64,000 nt of DNA from Pseudomonas sp. AL03 (GTDB lineage: Bacteria > Pseudomonadota > Gammaproteobacteria > Pseudomonadales > Pseudomonadaceae): contig NZ_JASBRE010000005.1 of assembly GCF_029960815.1 (NCBI RefSeq), forward strand, positions 186,001-250,000, given 5' to 3'. The translations under genes and the position numbers were made by a program. Shown piece after piece: positions 50,557 to 60,633 of this stretch (position 1 is its first letter; each line of letters starts with the position of its first letter). A model generated the notes under the pieces. It saw nothing but the letters and a program-made list of their open reading frames with translations. It was not told the DNA's origin and ran no database searches.

Positions 50557-52299
50557 ATGTTCAACAAAAACAATAAGCTGCGACATAGCGTTTCATTGGC
50601 AGCCTTGCTGGCACTCAGCGGGTTGAGCGCTGCGGCCTGGGCCGAAGCCTATGAAGACGCCGCCAAGAAATGGATTGGCAGCGAGTTCAAACCGTCCACC
50701 CTGACCGAAGCCCAGCAGCTCGAAGAGCTGAAGTGGTTTATCAAAGCGTCCGAGCCGTTTCGCGGGATGAACATCAAGGTGGTTTCGGAAACCATTGCCA
50801 CCCACGAATATGAATCCAAGGTGCTGGCCAAGGCTTTCACCGAGATCACCGGGATCAAGCTGACCCACGACTTGCTGCAGGAAGGCGACGTGGTGGAAAA
50901 GCTGCAGACCCAGATGCAATCGGACAAGAATATCTATGACGGCTGGGTCAACGACTCGGACCTGATCGGTACGCACTTTCGCTACGGCAAAACCGAATCG
51001 ATCACCGACCTGATGGCCAACGAAGGCAAGGCCTACACCTCGCCGACCCTGGACATCAAAGACTTCATCGGCATCTCGTTCACTACGGCGCCGGACGGCA
51101 AGATCTATCAGCTGCCCGACCAGCAGTTCGCCAACCTCTACTGGTTCCGCGCCGACTGGTTTGAACGCGCGGACCTGAAAGCCAAGTTCAAGGAAAAGTA
51201 CGGCTACGAGTTGGGCGTACCGGTGAACTGGTCGGCCTATGAAGACATCGCCAAGTTCTTCAGCGAAGACGTCAAGGAAATCGACGGCAAGCGCGTTTAC
51301 GGGCACATGGACTATGGCAAGAAAGACCCGTCGCTGGGTTGGCGTTTCACCGACGCCTGGTTTTCCATGGCCGGCGCCGGCGACAAAGGCATCCCCAACG
51401 GTTTGCCGGTGGACGAGTGGGGCATTCGCGTCGAGGACTGCCACCCGGTCGGCTCCAGCGTAACCCGCGGCGGCGACACCAACGGCCCGGCGGCGGTGTT
51501 TGCCACTACCAAGTACGTCGACTGGCTGAAGAAGTACGCACCACCCGAAGCGGCGGGCATGACTTTCTCCGAATCCGGTCCGGTGCCGTCCCAGGGCAAT
51601 ATCGCCCAGCAGATCTTCTGGTACACCGCATTTACCGCCGACATGACCAAGCCGGGTCTGGCGGTGATGAACGCCGATGGCACGCCGAAATGGCGCATGG
51701 CGCCATCACCGCGCGGACCGTACTGGGAGGAGGGCATGAAGCTGGGGTATCAGGACGTGGGTTCCTGGACTTTCATGAAGTCCACGCCTGAGAAACAGAA
51801 ACTCGCAGCCTGGCTCTATGCGCAGTTCGTGACCTCGAAAACCGTCTCGCTGAAGAAAACCATCGTCGGCCTGACCCCGATCCGCGAGTCGGACATCAAC
51901 TCACAAGCGATGACCGAACTGGCACCGAAACTCGGTGGCCTGGTGGAGTTCTACCGCAGCCCGGCCCGCGTGCAATGGACGCCGACGGGGACCAACGTGC
52001 CGGACTATCCGCGTCTGGCGCAACTGTGGTGGAGCCACATTGCCGAAGCCGCGAGTGGCGAGAAAACCCCACAACAGGCTCTCGACGGTCTGGCCAAGGA
52101 TCAGGACGCGATCATGTCCCGTCTGGAACGCTCGAAGGCGCAAGCCACTTGCGCACCGAAGATGAACCCGGAGCGCGATGCGCAATACTGGTTTGACCAG
52201 CCGGGTGCACCGAAACCCAAACTGGCGAACGAGAAGCCTCAGGGTGAAACCGTGAACTACAACGAACTGCTGAAGTCGTGGGCGGACGCGCGTAAATAA
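50557..52299 (+). CDS. ABC importer solute-binding protein (GlpV-like)
   Basis: 580 residues, larger than typical sugar-binding proteins. Signal peptide to about residue 29 (HSVSLAALLALSGLSAAAWA), then an extracellular binding domain with NIKVVSETIATHEYESKVLA, TEITGIKLTHDLLQEGDVVE and WFRADWFERADLKAKF. The ATG at 50557 follows AAGGAGG; the frame is open far upstream but that region belongs to other genes. Large binding proteins of this kind with DUF2160 and two distinct ATPases match the GlpSTPQUV glycerol system; the true substrate is unproven. A rho-independent terminator follows. Confidence 0.88.
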   Translation: MFNKNNKLRHSVSLAALLALSGLSAAAWAEAYEDAAKKWIGSEFKPSTLTEAQQLEELKWFIKASEPFRGMNIKVVSETIATHEYESKVLAKAFTEITGIKLTHDLLQEGDVVEKLQTQMQSDKNIYDGWVNDSDLIGTHFRYGKTESITDLMANEGKAYTSPTLDIKDFIGISFTTAPDGKIYQLPDQQFANLYWFRADWFERADLKAKFKEKYGYELGVPVNWSAYEDIAKFFSEDVKEIDGKRVYGHMDYGKKDPSLGWRFTDAWFSMAGAGDKGIPNGLPVDEWGIRVEDCHPVGSSVTRGGDTNGPAAVFATTKYVDWLKKYAPPEAAGMTFSESGPVPSQGNIAQQIFWYTAFTADMTKPGLAVMNADGTPKWRMAPSPRGPYWEEGMKLGYQDVGSWTFMKSTPEKQKLAAWLYAQFVTSKTVSLKKTIVGLTPIRESDINSQAMTELAPKLGGLVEFYRSPARVQWTPTGTNVPDYPRLAQLWWSHIAEAASGEKTPQQALDGLAKDQDAIMSRLERSKAQATCAPKMNPERDAQYWFDQPGAPKPKLANEKPQGETVNYNELLKSWADARK

Positions 52300-52319
52300 T
52301 AGCTGTACTGTGAAACGCG

Positions 52320-52344
52320 AACGGCACCGGAAGGTGCCGTTTTT
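52320..52344 (+). terminator. Rho-independent terminator of the ABC operon
   Basis: Stem AACGGCACC / GGTGCCGTT, loop GGAA, followed by TTTT. The group IIC intron begins four bases after it. Confidence 0.92.
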
Positions 52345-52347
52345 GTT

Positions 52348-53828
52348 GTGCGCCCAGCATGGGCGCAATCTTGTGGGTGAAAGTCCCACCGTGAGCTGAC
52401 CACAGCGAACGAAGTGAAGCGCAACTGCATGAGGGCGACCGAGTGTGGGGAGGAAGCGTGAATCGAAACCGTGAGCCGATGGACAAGAACCGGATACAAG
52501 GCGATGCCGATCAGGGCCAGCGGGCAGCAAACCGCGAAGCTCTAGTGGTCAAGGGTCAGGCAGCGTAAATCCGGCGGTTGTGCGGGGGGATTGCGTTCTT
52601 ACCTGGGGAGATCTCGCCTTGTGCCTGACAGGGCGACGGCGCCAGCCGGAGCGAGAAGTCAGCAGAGGCCGTAGTAGTCTTTTTTTTGACGAAGGGCCGA
52701 ACGAGAGAAAATGGAGCGGGCCTTTGCGAGAGAAAACCTGAAGCGGGCCTGGAAGCGGGTCAAAGCCAACAAAGGTGCAGCGGGAGTCGACGGTCTGGAT
52801 ATTGAACAGACCGCCGAACATCTGCTGACTCAATGGCCGAAGATTCGTGAACAACTTCTATCCGGTACCTACCGGCCCAGTCCGGTACGCCGTGTGGCCA
52901 TTCCCAAACCTGACGGCGGTGAACGCGAGTTGGGTAGCCCAAGGGTCACCGACCGTTTGATCCAGCAAGCCTTGCTGCAAGTCTTGCAGCCATTACTCGA
53001 TCCAGCAGAGTGGTGGTGGATGTTGATCTGGAGAAGTTCTTCGACCGGGACGACCACGATATTTTGATTGATCGTTTACGCAAGCGGATTGCGGATCGGG
53101 CGGTTATCCGGCTGATTCGGGCGTATCTGGATGCGGGAACGCTGATCGATGGCGTGGTCGAGAAAAGCCGTTGCGGGGCGCCGCAAGGTGGCCCGCTGTC
53201 GCCGTTGCTGGCGAATGTGCTGCTGGACGAAGTGGATCGGGAGCTTGAACGTCGAGGTCATTGCTTCGTACGTTATGCCGACGATGCGAATGTGTATGTT
53301 CGCAGCCGCAGGGCTGGGCAGCGGGTAAGGGCTTTGCTGAAGCGTCTGTATGAAAAGCTGCACTTGAGTGTCAACGCGAGCAAGAGTGCGGTGGCGAATG
53401 CGTTTGGTCGCAAGTTTCTTGGATATGCCTTTTGGGCGTCGCCCCCAATCTACGCCCTTATCTCTTGGGCTGGAAAACTTACTTTGGGTTGTCACAAACA
53501 CCGAAAATCTGGCGAGAGCTGGACGAATGGATACGACACCGACTGCGAGCGATCCCGCTTAAGCAGTGGCGGCGTGGACCGACGATCTACCGCGAACTGA
53601 GGGTGCTGGGAGCCAGCAGTCAAACGGCCCGGAAAGTGGCGGCCAACTCGAATAGCGGGTGGCGTAACAGCCGATTTGAGCGGAATCGAGTGTTGGATGT
53701 GGCATGGTTCGACAGGCTGGGACTGGTGCGACTCTCATAACCTCAATCTCTCGAACCGCCCGGTGCGGACCCGCATGCCGGGTGGTGTGGCAGGGGAGCG
53801 GCCTATGAAGGCCGTCCCCTATGCCGAT
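52348..53828 (+). mobile_element. Degraded group IIC intron inserted behind a terminator
   Basis: 5' end GTGCGCCC (GUGYG consensus) at 52348, followed by conserved domain I-like sequence; the 3' part after the ORF shows domain V-like GAACCGCCCGGTGCGGACCC...GGGTGGTGTG and a domain VI-like hairpin GGGGAGCGGCC/GGCCGTCCCC, ending CCGAT at about 53828 (AY end). About 1.48 kb, shorter than the expected ~1.8-1.9 kb because the internal gene has lost pieces. Insertion immediately downstream of a rho-independent terminator is the hallmark target of class C introns. The ends are drawn from consensus, accurate to a few bases. Confidence 0.82.
52711..53740 (+). pseudogene. Group IIC intron reverse transcriptase/maturase, two internal deletions
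   Basis: Three pieces in three frames. Piece 1 (52711-~53008) MERAFARENLKRAWKRVKAN to LLQVLQPLLDP. Piece 2 (~53008-53435) VVDVDLEKFFDRDDHDILID, TPQGG-like CGAPQGGPLSPLLANVLLDE, the catalytic FVRYADDANVYV, and RKFLGYAFW. Piece 3 (~53435-53740) NLRPYLLGWKTYFGLSQTPK to the normal end WFDRLGLVRLS. Missing between 1 and 2 are about 30 residues including the FGFRPGR segment; between 2 and 3 about 55 residues of the thumb/X domain. Both joints shift frame, so no full protein can form though YADD survives. Not mobile on its own; splicing in trans by another maturase is possible. Confidence 0.85.
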
Positions 53829-53840
53829 TTCAGCGAGCGC

Positions 53841-54530
53841 TTAACCGCAGGCTTTCATATCGACCGGGCCGACAAACTCGTTGCCACGTCCCATGACGCA
53901 CGCCACACTCTGGTTACGCTGACGTTCCCAGGCCTCTACCGGATAGGTTTTGTTCCAGGCTTCGTACAGTTGTCGATCCTGTTTCGACAGGCGCAAACCG
54001 TACTGCTTGCTCATGTAGAAATACGTCCGGGCGATCATGCCGCGTATGGATGGGCGGGGCATGACCTTCTTCGCCTTGAAGTCGACCTGGGTCAGGCACG
54101 AACCGTATTGGCCCGACTGCACCGGCAACCAGCCGAAACTGAAGTTGCTGCGATCGCCATTCACCTCACCAATGCTCGGCACCAGGTTGTGCAAGTCGGC
54201 TTCGGCCTTCTGATAGGTCGGATCGTAACGCGTGCAGTTCTTGCGCCCTCCTTCTTGCCAGCACTGGCGCTGATGGCCGATCTGCCAGGCCGGAACAATG
54301 TGCTCCCACTCGATGCGGGAAGCGCGCTTGGCGTTTTTGCGCGGTACATAACCGCAGGCTGCGAGGTTGACCTTGTTGCCGGTGTATTTGCACCCGCAAT
54401 AGAACTCCGTGGATTGCGGTGCGTAGAGCTTCCAGGCGACTTTTTTGGCTTCGTTGAAGGTGCGGGGGGCGCCAGCCTGGGCACCGAGAGTGATGAACAG
54501 AAACAGCAAAGCAAACCAGCGAACACTCAT
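53841..54530 (-). CDS. endA: Endonuclease I, exported
   Basis: 229 residues. Signal peptide MSVRWFALLFLFITLGAQA, then a beta-beta-alpha-metal nuclease: SRIEWEHIVPAWQIGH (catalytic His region), ADLHNLVPSIGEVNGDRSNF (Asn metal ligand) and SVACVMGRGNEFVGPVDMKACG end. Several Cys (CGCKY, CW, NCTRY) suggest disulfides in the periplasm. Degrades double-stranded DNA. Start chosen at the signal peptide. Its stop lies only 13 bases from the intron 3' end, so the intron separates it from the ABC operon. Co-directional with the DUF1654 gene, 4 bases downstream, under an SOS box. Confidence 0.93.
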   Translation of the reverse strand: MSVRWFALLFLFITLGAQAGAPRTFNEAKKVAWKLYAPQSTEFYCGCKYTGNKVNLAACGYVPRKNAKRASRIEWEHIVPAWQIGHQRQCWQEGGRKNCTRYDPTYQKAEADLHNLVPSIGEVNGDRSNFSFGWLPVQSGQYGSCLTQVDFKAKKVMPRPSIRGMIARTYFYMSKQYGLRLSKQDRQLYEAWNKTYPVEAWERQRNQSVACVMGRGNEFVGPVDMKACG

Positions 54531-54534
54531 TGAC

Positions 54535-54774
54535 TCAATCTTCCTTCGGCACAACCCAGAAAATCTGCACACCGCCATCGTCGCGATAGGCGAGGGTGAC
54601 GTTGTCGTTCTCGTCAATTTCTTCGAGCAATTGTTCCCACTCGTCCACGGGTTCGTCCGGTAGACGGAAGATCAATGCGGCTTTGGCTTTTTGGGCGGTG
54701 GGGGAATTGATGATTTTCTGAACGCGCATACCCATGCGTTCATAGGAGTCAGGAGAGGCAGAGGTGTTGGCCAT
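54535..54774 (-). CDS. DUF1654 protein
   Basis: 79 residues. Family marks MGMRVQKIINSPTAQKAKAA, RLPDEPVDEWEQLLEEIDEN and NVTLAYRDDGGVQIFW. Small cytoplasmic pseudomonad family, function unknown. ATG at 54774 has AAGGAT upstream. First gene of a pair with endA (4-base gap), and directly behind a LexA-type box, so probably DNA-damage-induced. Confidence 0.87.
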   Translation of the reverse strand: MANTSASPDSYERMGMRVQKIINSPTAQKAKAALIFRLPDEPVDEWEQLLEEIDENDNVTLAYRDDGGVQIFWVVPKED

Positions 54775-54792
54775 GGAATTATCCTTATTAAG

Positions 54793-54808
54793 CTGTACGT
54801 GCATACAG
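54793..54808 (-). promoter_or_regulatory. LexA (SOS) box
   Basis: CTGTACGTGCATACAG on the plus strand, i.e. CTGTATGCACGTACAG read toward the gene: CTGT-N8-ACAG, the gammaproteobacterial LexA consensus (CTGTAT-N4-NTACAG). It is 19 bases before the DUF1654 start. No other match to this pattern was noticed in the window. Confidence 0.8.
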
Positions 54809-54930
54809 TATTTAACTGTAGGCATTTTCGCAACTGCTTAAAATCCAAGAAAATCCTCTGACAGCGGTTTTCCGCATTTGGTGTAGGACCATGAGAAAAT
54901 TTTTATCGGAGTATCGGAAGGAGGCGTGAA

Positions 54931-54954
54931 CCACTCGCCTGGGTTGGCGAGTGG
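54931..54954 (-). terminator. Hairpin after the asparaginase gene
   Basis: Stem CCACTCGCC / GGCGAGTGG with a 6-base loop, 42 bases past the asparaginase stop. No T run on the minus strand, so a weak terminator or 3'-end stabiliser. Confidence 0.55.
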
Positions 54955-54995
54955 TGAAAGCGGTGCCCGACTGGAACCGGTCAGGCGAGGGCGAA

Positions 54996-56434
<1,439 letters not shown>

Positions 56435-56893
56435 ATGTCGTTATCTGTTGGTATCCAAAATGCCGTAGGCGTCACCATCGGCGGTAAGTCCGCCGCTACG
56501 ATTCGAGCGTTAAGCGATGAGGCGGCCGATGCCGCGAATCAAGCGTTGGGTACGAAGGAAAGCGACAGCAAGCAAGTCAGAACCGGTGCTGTGGGCCTGG
56601 GGAAAAGTGCGGAGTCGACTGAAACGAATGGCGCCGACAATGCCTCTGTCGCGGAAAAGGTTTTGCTGCAGCGTCTGAAAGAGCTGCAAGAGCAACTGCG
56701 TCAACAGCAGCAACAATTGGCGGCAGCCCAAGCAGCGTCTTACCCGACGCCTGAAGCCAAGACCACAGTCGTGATGGCGATTCAGGGACAAATGGCCGAT
56801 ACCACTGCTGCAATACTGGAAACGGCCAACAGCCTGTACAAGGAAATGGCCAAGGGCTCCGGTGCTGGATCGGTGGTTAACACGACGGCATGA
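56435..56893 (+). CDS. Unknown protein with central coiled coil
   Basis: 152 residues, ATG with AGGAG upstream. Not recognised. Visible: an N-terminal SVGIQNAVGVTIGGKSAATI with no signal peptide, a polar low-complexity middle (~35-65), a strong coiled coil at about 72-100 (LLQRLKELQEQLRQQQQQLA), then a Thr/Ala-rich helical end (MADTTAAILETANSLYKEMA). The SVGI-N start and helix-rich tail resemble small secreted or structural accessory proteins, but this is not enough for a name. Single gene between ansB and the ribose operon. Confidence 0.7.
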   Translation: MSLSVGIQNAVGVTIGGKSAATIRALSDEAADAANQALGTKESDSKQVRTGAVGLGKSAESTETNGADNASVAEKVLLQRLKELQEQLRQQQQQLAAAQAASYPTPEAKTTVVMAIQGQMADTTAAILETANSLYKEMAKGSGAGSVVNTTA

Positions 56894-56945
56894 CATGGAT
56901 ACCCTGCTTTTGCGGGTTGCCCCGGCAAAACAGCTTTTCTGCTCG

Positions 56946-56996
56946 TTGACAAATCCCGGCAGGGTTCGCATAGTTCGGTCTACGCAAACGTTTGCG
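56946..56996 (+). promoter_or_regulatory. Ribose operon promoter and RbsR operator
   Basis: TTGACA (56946-56951), 17-base spacer, CATAGT (56969-56974) give a likely promoter. Directly at the expected start lies CGCAAACGTTTGCG (56983-56996), a perfect 14-base palindrome of the LacI-family type, fitting RbsR encoded in the operon. A second, imperfect CAACGC-AA-GCGTTG lies at 57045-57058, 32 bases before rbsB. Confidence 0.82.
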
Positions 56997-57089
56997 CGGC
57001 ACTCCCGGTGGTTGATCCATTGGAGAGCGCAGTGAAGCCTACGCCAACGCAAGCGTTGCTCACAATAATCATAAGATCGGAGTGAACCC

Positions 57090-58046
57090 ATGAAGCTGCC
57101 ATTCGCTGGACGTCTTCTCGCAGTCGCTATGCTGGCTGCCGCATCCGCCGCGTTGCCTGTCTCTTCGGCCTTCGCCGAGCCCCCTGAAAAACCAAAAGTC
57201 GCGCTGGTCATGAAATCCCTGGCCAACGAATTCTTCCTGACCATGGAAGACGGCGCCAAGGCCTATCAGAAAGACCACTCCGGCGATTTCGAGCTGATCT
57301 CCAACGGCATCAAAGACGAAACCGACACGGCTGGCCAGACGCGCATCGTCGAGCAAATGATTCTGGCCAAGGTCAATGCGCTGGTCATCGCGCCAGCTGA
57401 CTCCAAGGCCATGGTTCCAGTGATCAAGAAAGCCATCGATGCCGGTATCACCGTGATCAACATCGACAACCAGCTGGACCCGGCGGTCGTCAAAAGCAAG
57501 AACATCACCGTACCGTTCGTAGGCCCGGACAACCGCAAAGGCGCGCGTCTGGTGGGCGAGTACCTGGCCAAGCAACTGAAGGCCGGTGACGAAGTCGGCA
57601 TCATCGAAGGCGTGTCCACCACCACCAACGCCCAGCAGCGCACCGCAGGTTTCAAGGATGCGATGGAAGCAGCCCAGATCAAGGTTGTGTCCTTACAGTC
57701 CGGCGATTGGGAAATCGACAAGGGCAACAAGGTTGCTGCCTCGATCCTCAGCGAGTACCCGCAAGTTAAAGCCCTGCTGGCCGGCAACGACAGCATGGCC
57801 GTCGGCGCTGTTTCCGCTGTTCGCGCCGCGGGCAAGGCTGGCAAGGTGCAAGTGGTCGGTTACGACAACATCAACGCCATCAAGCCGATGCTCAAGGATG
57901 GCCGTGTCCTGGCCACCGCTGACCAGTTTGCAGCCAGGCAAGCCGTGTTTGGCATCGAGACTGCGCTGAAGATCATCAAAGGTGAGAAAGTCGACAGCGG
58001 CGCCAATAGCGTCATCGAAACTCCGGTAGAGCTGGTCACCCAGTAG
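57090..58046 (+). CDS. rbsB: Ribose ABC importer, binding protein
   Basis: 318 residues. Signal peptide to about residue 30 (LAVAMLAAASAALPVSSAFA), then a type 1 periplasmic sugar-binding fold: KVALVMKSLANEFFLTMEDG, INIDNQLDP, NDSMAVGAVSAVRAAGKAGK, QVVGYDNINAIKPMLKDGR. Binds ribose (by operon context with rbsK and rbsD). First gene of the operon, followed by a hairpin. Confidence 0.93.
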   Translation: MKLPFAGRLLAVAMLAAASAALPVSSAFAEPPEKPKVALVMKSLANEFFLTMEDGAKAYQKDHSGDFELISNGIKDETDTAGQTRIVEQMILAKVNALVIAPADSKAMVPVIKKAIDAGITVINIDNQLDPAVVKSKNITVPFVGPDNRKGARLVGEYLAKQLKAGDEVGIIEGVSTTTNAQQRTAGFKDAMEAAQIKVVSLQSGDWEIDKGNKVAASILSEYPQVKALLAGNDSMAVGAVSAVRAAGKAGKVQVVGYDNINAIKPMLKDGRVLATADQFAARQAVFGIETALKIIKGEKVDSGANSVIETPVELVTQ

Positions 58047-58067
58047 TCCTTCTGGCGACACAACGGT

Positions 58068-58087
58068 GCTCGCCCGTCGGGGCGAGC
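58068..58087 (+). other. Hairpin between rbsB and rbsA
   Basis: Stem GCTCGCCC / GGGCGAGC with a 4-base loop, no T run. Such hairpins after binding-protein genes protect the upstream message and raise its level over the ATPase and permease. Confidence 0.6.
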
Positions 58088-58102
58088 GCATGGAGAGTTT
58101 TT

Positions 58103-59656
58103 ATGTCAGTTTCCGCCCCGAACGCTGTCCTCTCGGTCAGCGGTATCGGTAAGACCTACGCCCAACCCGTCCTGACCGGCATCGACCTGACGCTGATGCG
58201 CGGTGAAGTGCTGGCGCTGACCGGCGAAAACGGCGCTGGCAAAAGCACCTTGTCGAAAATCATCGGCGGGTTGGTCACACCGACCACCGGCCAGATGCAA
58301 TTCCAGGGTCAGGAATACCGCCCCGGCAGCCGCACGCAGGCCGAAGACCTGGGCATCCGAATGGTGATGCAAGAACTCAATCTGTTGCCGACCCTGTCGG
58401 TGGCGGAAAACCTGTTTCTCGATAACCTGCCCAGCAACGGCGGCTGGATCAGTCGCAAGCAATTGCGCAAGGCTGCGATCGAAGCCATGGCCCAGGTCGG
58501 CCTCGACGCGATTGACCCGGACACGCTGGTGGGCGAATTGGGCATTGGTCACCAGCAAATGGTGGAGATCGCCCGCAACCTGATCGGCGATTGCCACGTG
58601 CTGATCCTCGACGAACCGACCGCGATGTTGACGAGCCGCGAAGTCGAGATGCTGTTCGAGCAAATCACTCGTCTGCAAGCTCGCGGCGTGTCGATCATCT
58701 ATATCTCGCACCGTCTCGAAGAGCTGGCGCGGGTTGCCCAGCGTATTGCGGTCCTGCGCGATGGCAACCTGGTTTGCGTCGAGCCGATGGCCAATTACAA
58801 CAGCGAGCAACTGGTTACGCTGATGGTCGGTCGTGAACTCGGCGAACACATCGACATGGGCTCGCGCAAGATTGGTGCTCCAGCCTTGACGGTCAAAGGG
58901 CTGACCCGTTCCGACAAGGTTCGCGATGTATCCTTCGAAGTACGCGCCGGCGAGATCTACGGGATCTCCGGTTTGATCGGGGCAGGGCGCACCGAGTTGC
59001 TGCGGCTGATTTTCGGTGCTGACATTGCAGACAGCGGCACTGTTGCGCTCGGTTCGCCGGCGCAGGTTGTCAGTATCCGGTCACCGGCTGATGCGGTCGG
59101 TCATGGCATCGCCCTGATCACCGAAGACCGCAAGGGCGAAGGCCTGCTGCTGACTCAATCGATCAGCGCCAATATTGCCTTGGGCAACATGCCGGTGATT
59201 TCCAGCGGTGGCTTCGTCAACAACGGTGACGAGATGGCCTTGGCCCAGCGTCAGATCGACGCCATGCGCATCCGCAGCTCCAGCCCGACACAACTGGTGT
59301 CGGAACTCTCCGGCGGCAACCAGCAGAAAGTCGTGATTGGCCGTTGGCTGGAGCGCGATTGTTCAGTGTTGTTGTTCGACGAGCCCACGCGTGGCATCGA
59401 CGTCGGCGCCAAGTTTGACATCTATGCCTTGCTCGGCGAGTTGACCCGTCAAGGCAAAGCGCTGGTGGTGGTGTCCAGCGACCTGCGTGAACTGATGTTG
59501 ATCTGCGACCGGATCGGCGTGCTCTCGGCGGGGCGTCTGATCGACACCTTTGAGCGCGATAGCTGGACCCAGGATGATTTGCTTGCCGCGGCGTTCGCCG
59601 GCTACCAAAAACGTGATGCGTTGCTCAATGAAGCAGCGCCTAGGGATCTCACATGA
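58103..59656 (+). CDS. rbsA: Ribose ABC importer, double ATPase
   Basis: 517 residues with two ABC domains in tandem. First: Walker A GENGAGKS, signature LGIGHQQ (degenerate), Walker B VLILDEPT. Second: GLIGAGRT (Walker A with altered Lys), signature LSGGNQQK and Walker B LLFDEPTRG. This asymmetry is normal for RbsA/MglA. rbsC overlaps its stop by four bases. Confidence 0.94.
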   Translation: MSVSAPNAVLSVSGIGKTYAQPVLTGIDLTLMRGEVLALTGENGAGKSTLSKIIGGLVTPTTGQMQFQGQEYRPGSRTQAEDLGIRMVMQELNLLPTLSVAENLFLDNLPSNGGWISRKQLRKAAIEAMAQVGLDAIDPDTLVGELGIGHQQMVEIARNLIGDCHVLILDEPTAMLTSREVEMLFEQITRLQARGVSIIYISHRLEELARVAQRIAVLRDGNLVCVEPMANYNSEQLVTLMVGRELGEHIDMGSRKIGAPALTVKGLTRSDKVRDVSFEVRAGEIYGISGLIGAGRTELLRLIFGADIADSGTVALGSPAQVVSIRSPADAVGHGIALITEDRKGEGLLLTQSISANIALGNMPVISSGGFVNNGDEMALAQRQIDAMRIRSSSPTQLVSELSGGNQQKVVIGRWLERDCSVLLFDEPTRGIDVGAKFDIYALLGELTRQGKALVVVSSDLRELMLICDRIGVLSAGRLIDTFERDSWTQDDLLAAAFAGYQKRDALLNEAAPRDLT

Positions 59657-60630
59657 ATACTGCAGTGTCTGCCGGCAAACGTAGTGGTAACTTTTACGGC
59701 CTCGGCACCTATCTGGGCCTGGCCGGTGCCTTGCTGGCAATGGTCGCGCTGTTCTCGGTTCTGAGCAGCCATTTCCTGTCCTACGACACTTTCAGCACCC
59801 TGGCCAACCAGATTCCGGACTTGATGGTGCTGGCGGTCGGCATGACGTTCGTGTTGATCATTGGCGGCATCGACTTGTCGGTGGGTTCGGTGCTCGCGCT
59901 CGCGGCGTCAACGGTCAGCGTGGCCATTCTCGGTTGGGGCTGGAGCGTACTGCCTGCGGCGCTGCTCGGAATGGCGGCGGCGGCACTGGCCGGGACGATC
60001 ACCGGTTCGATCACCGTCGCGTGGCGAATTCCGTCGTTCATCGTGTCCCTCGGCGTATTGGAAATGGCCCGCGGCGTGGCGTATCAGATGACCGGATCGC
60101 GCACGGCCTATATCGGTGACGCCTTTGCCTGGTTGTCCAACCCGATCGCCTTCGGCATCTCGCCGTCGTTCATCATTGCCTTGCTGATCATCTTCATTGC
60201 CCAGGCGGTGCTGACGCGCACCGTGTTCGGGCGTTACCTGATCGGCATCGGCACCAACGAAGAAGCCGTGCGTCTGGCAGGAATCAATCCCAAGCCCTAC
60301 AAGATCCTGGTGTTCAGTCTGATGGGATTGCTGGCCGGTATTGCCGCGCTGTTCCAGATTTCCCGTCTGGAAGCGGCAGATCCGAATGCCGGCTCCGGGC
60401 TTGAACTGCAAGTGATCGCCGCGGTGGTGATCGGCGGTACCAGCCTGATGGGCGGGCGCGGTTCCGTCATCAGCACTTTTTTCGGGGTTTTGATCATTTC
60501 CGTATTGGCGGCCGGTCTGGCGCAGATTGGCGCGACCGAACCTACCAAACGCATCATTACCGGCGCGGTCATCGTGGTGGCGGTGGTGCTTGATACCTAT
60601 CGCAGTCAGCGCGCAAGCCGGCGGACCTGA
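59653..60630 (+). CDS. rbsC: Ribose ABC importer, permease
   Basis: 325 residues, about ten membrane segments of the RbsC/BPD_transp_2 family: GMTFVLIIGGIDLSVGSVLA, YLIGIGTNEEAVRLAGINPK (EAA-like) and GLELQVIAAVVIGGTSLMGG. Overlaps rbsA; three bases before rbsR. Confidence 0.94.
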   Translation: MNTAVSAGKRSGNFYGLGTYLGLAGALLAMVALFSVLSSHFLSYDTFSTLANQIPDLMVLAVGMTFVLIIGGIDLSVGSVLALAASTVSVAILGWGWSVLPAALLGMAAAALAGTITGSITVAWRIPSFIVSLGVLEMARGVAYQMTGSRTAYIGDAFAWLSNPIAFGISPSFIIALLIIFIAQAVLTRTVFGRYLIGIGTNEEAVRLAGINPKPYKILVFSLMGLLAGIAALFQISRLEAADPNAGSGLELQVIAAVVIGGTSLMGGRGSVISTFFGVLIISVLAAGLAQIGATEPTKRIITGAVIVVAVVLDTYRSQRASRRT

Positions 60631-60633
60631 GTC

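Noticed and set aside
58103..59656. Altered Walker A Lys in the second RbsA domain as a defect
   Set aside because: Degeneracy of one ATP site is normal in the RbsA/MglA family.
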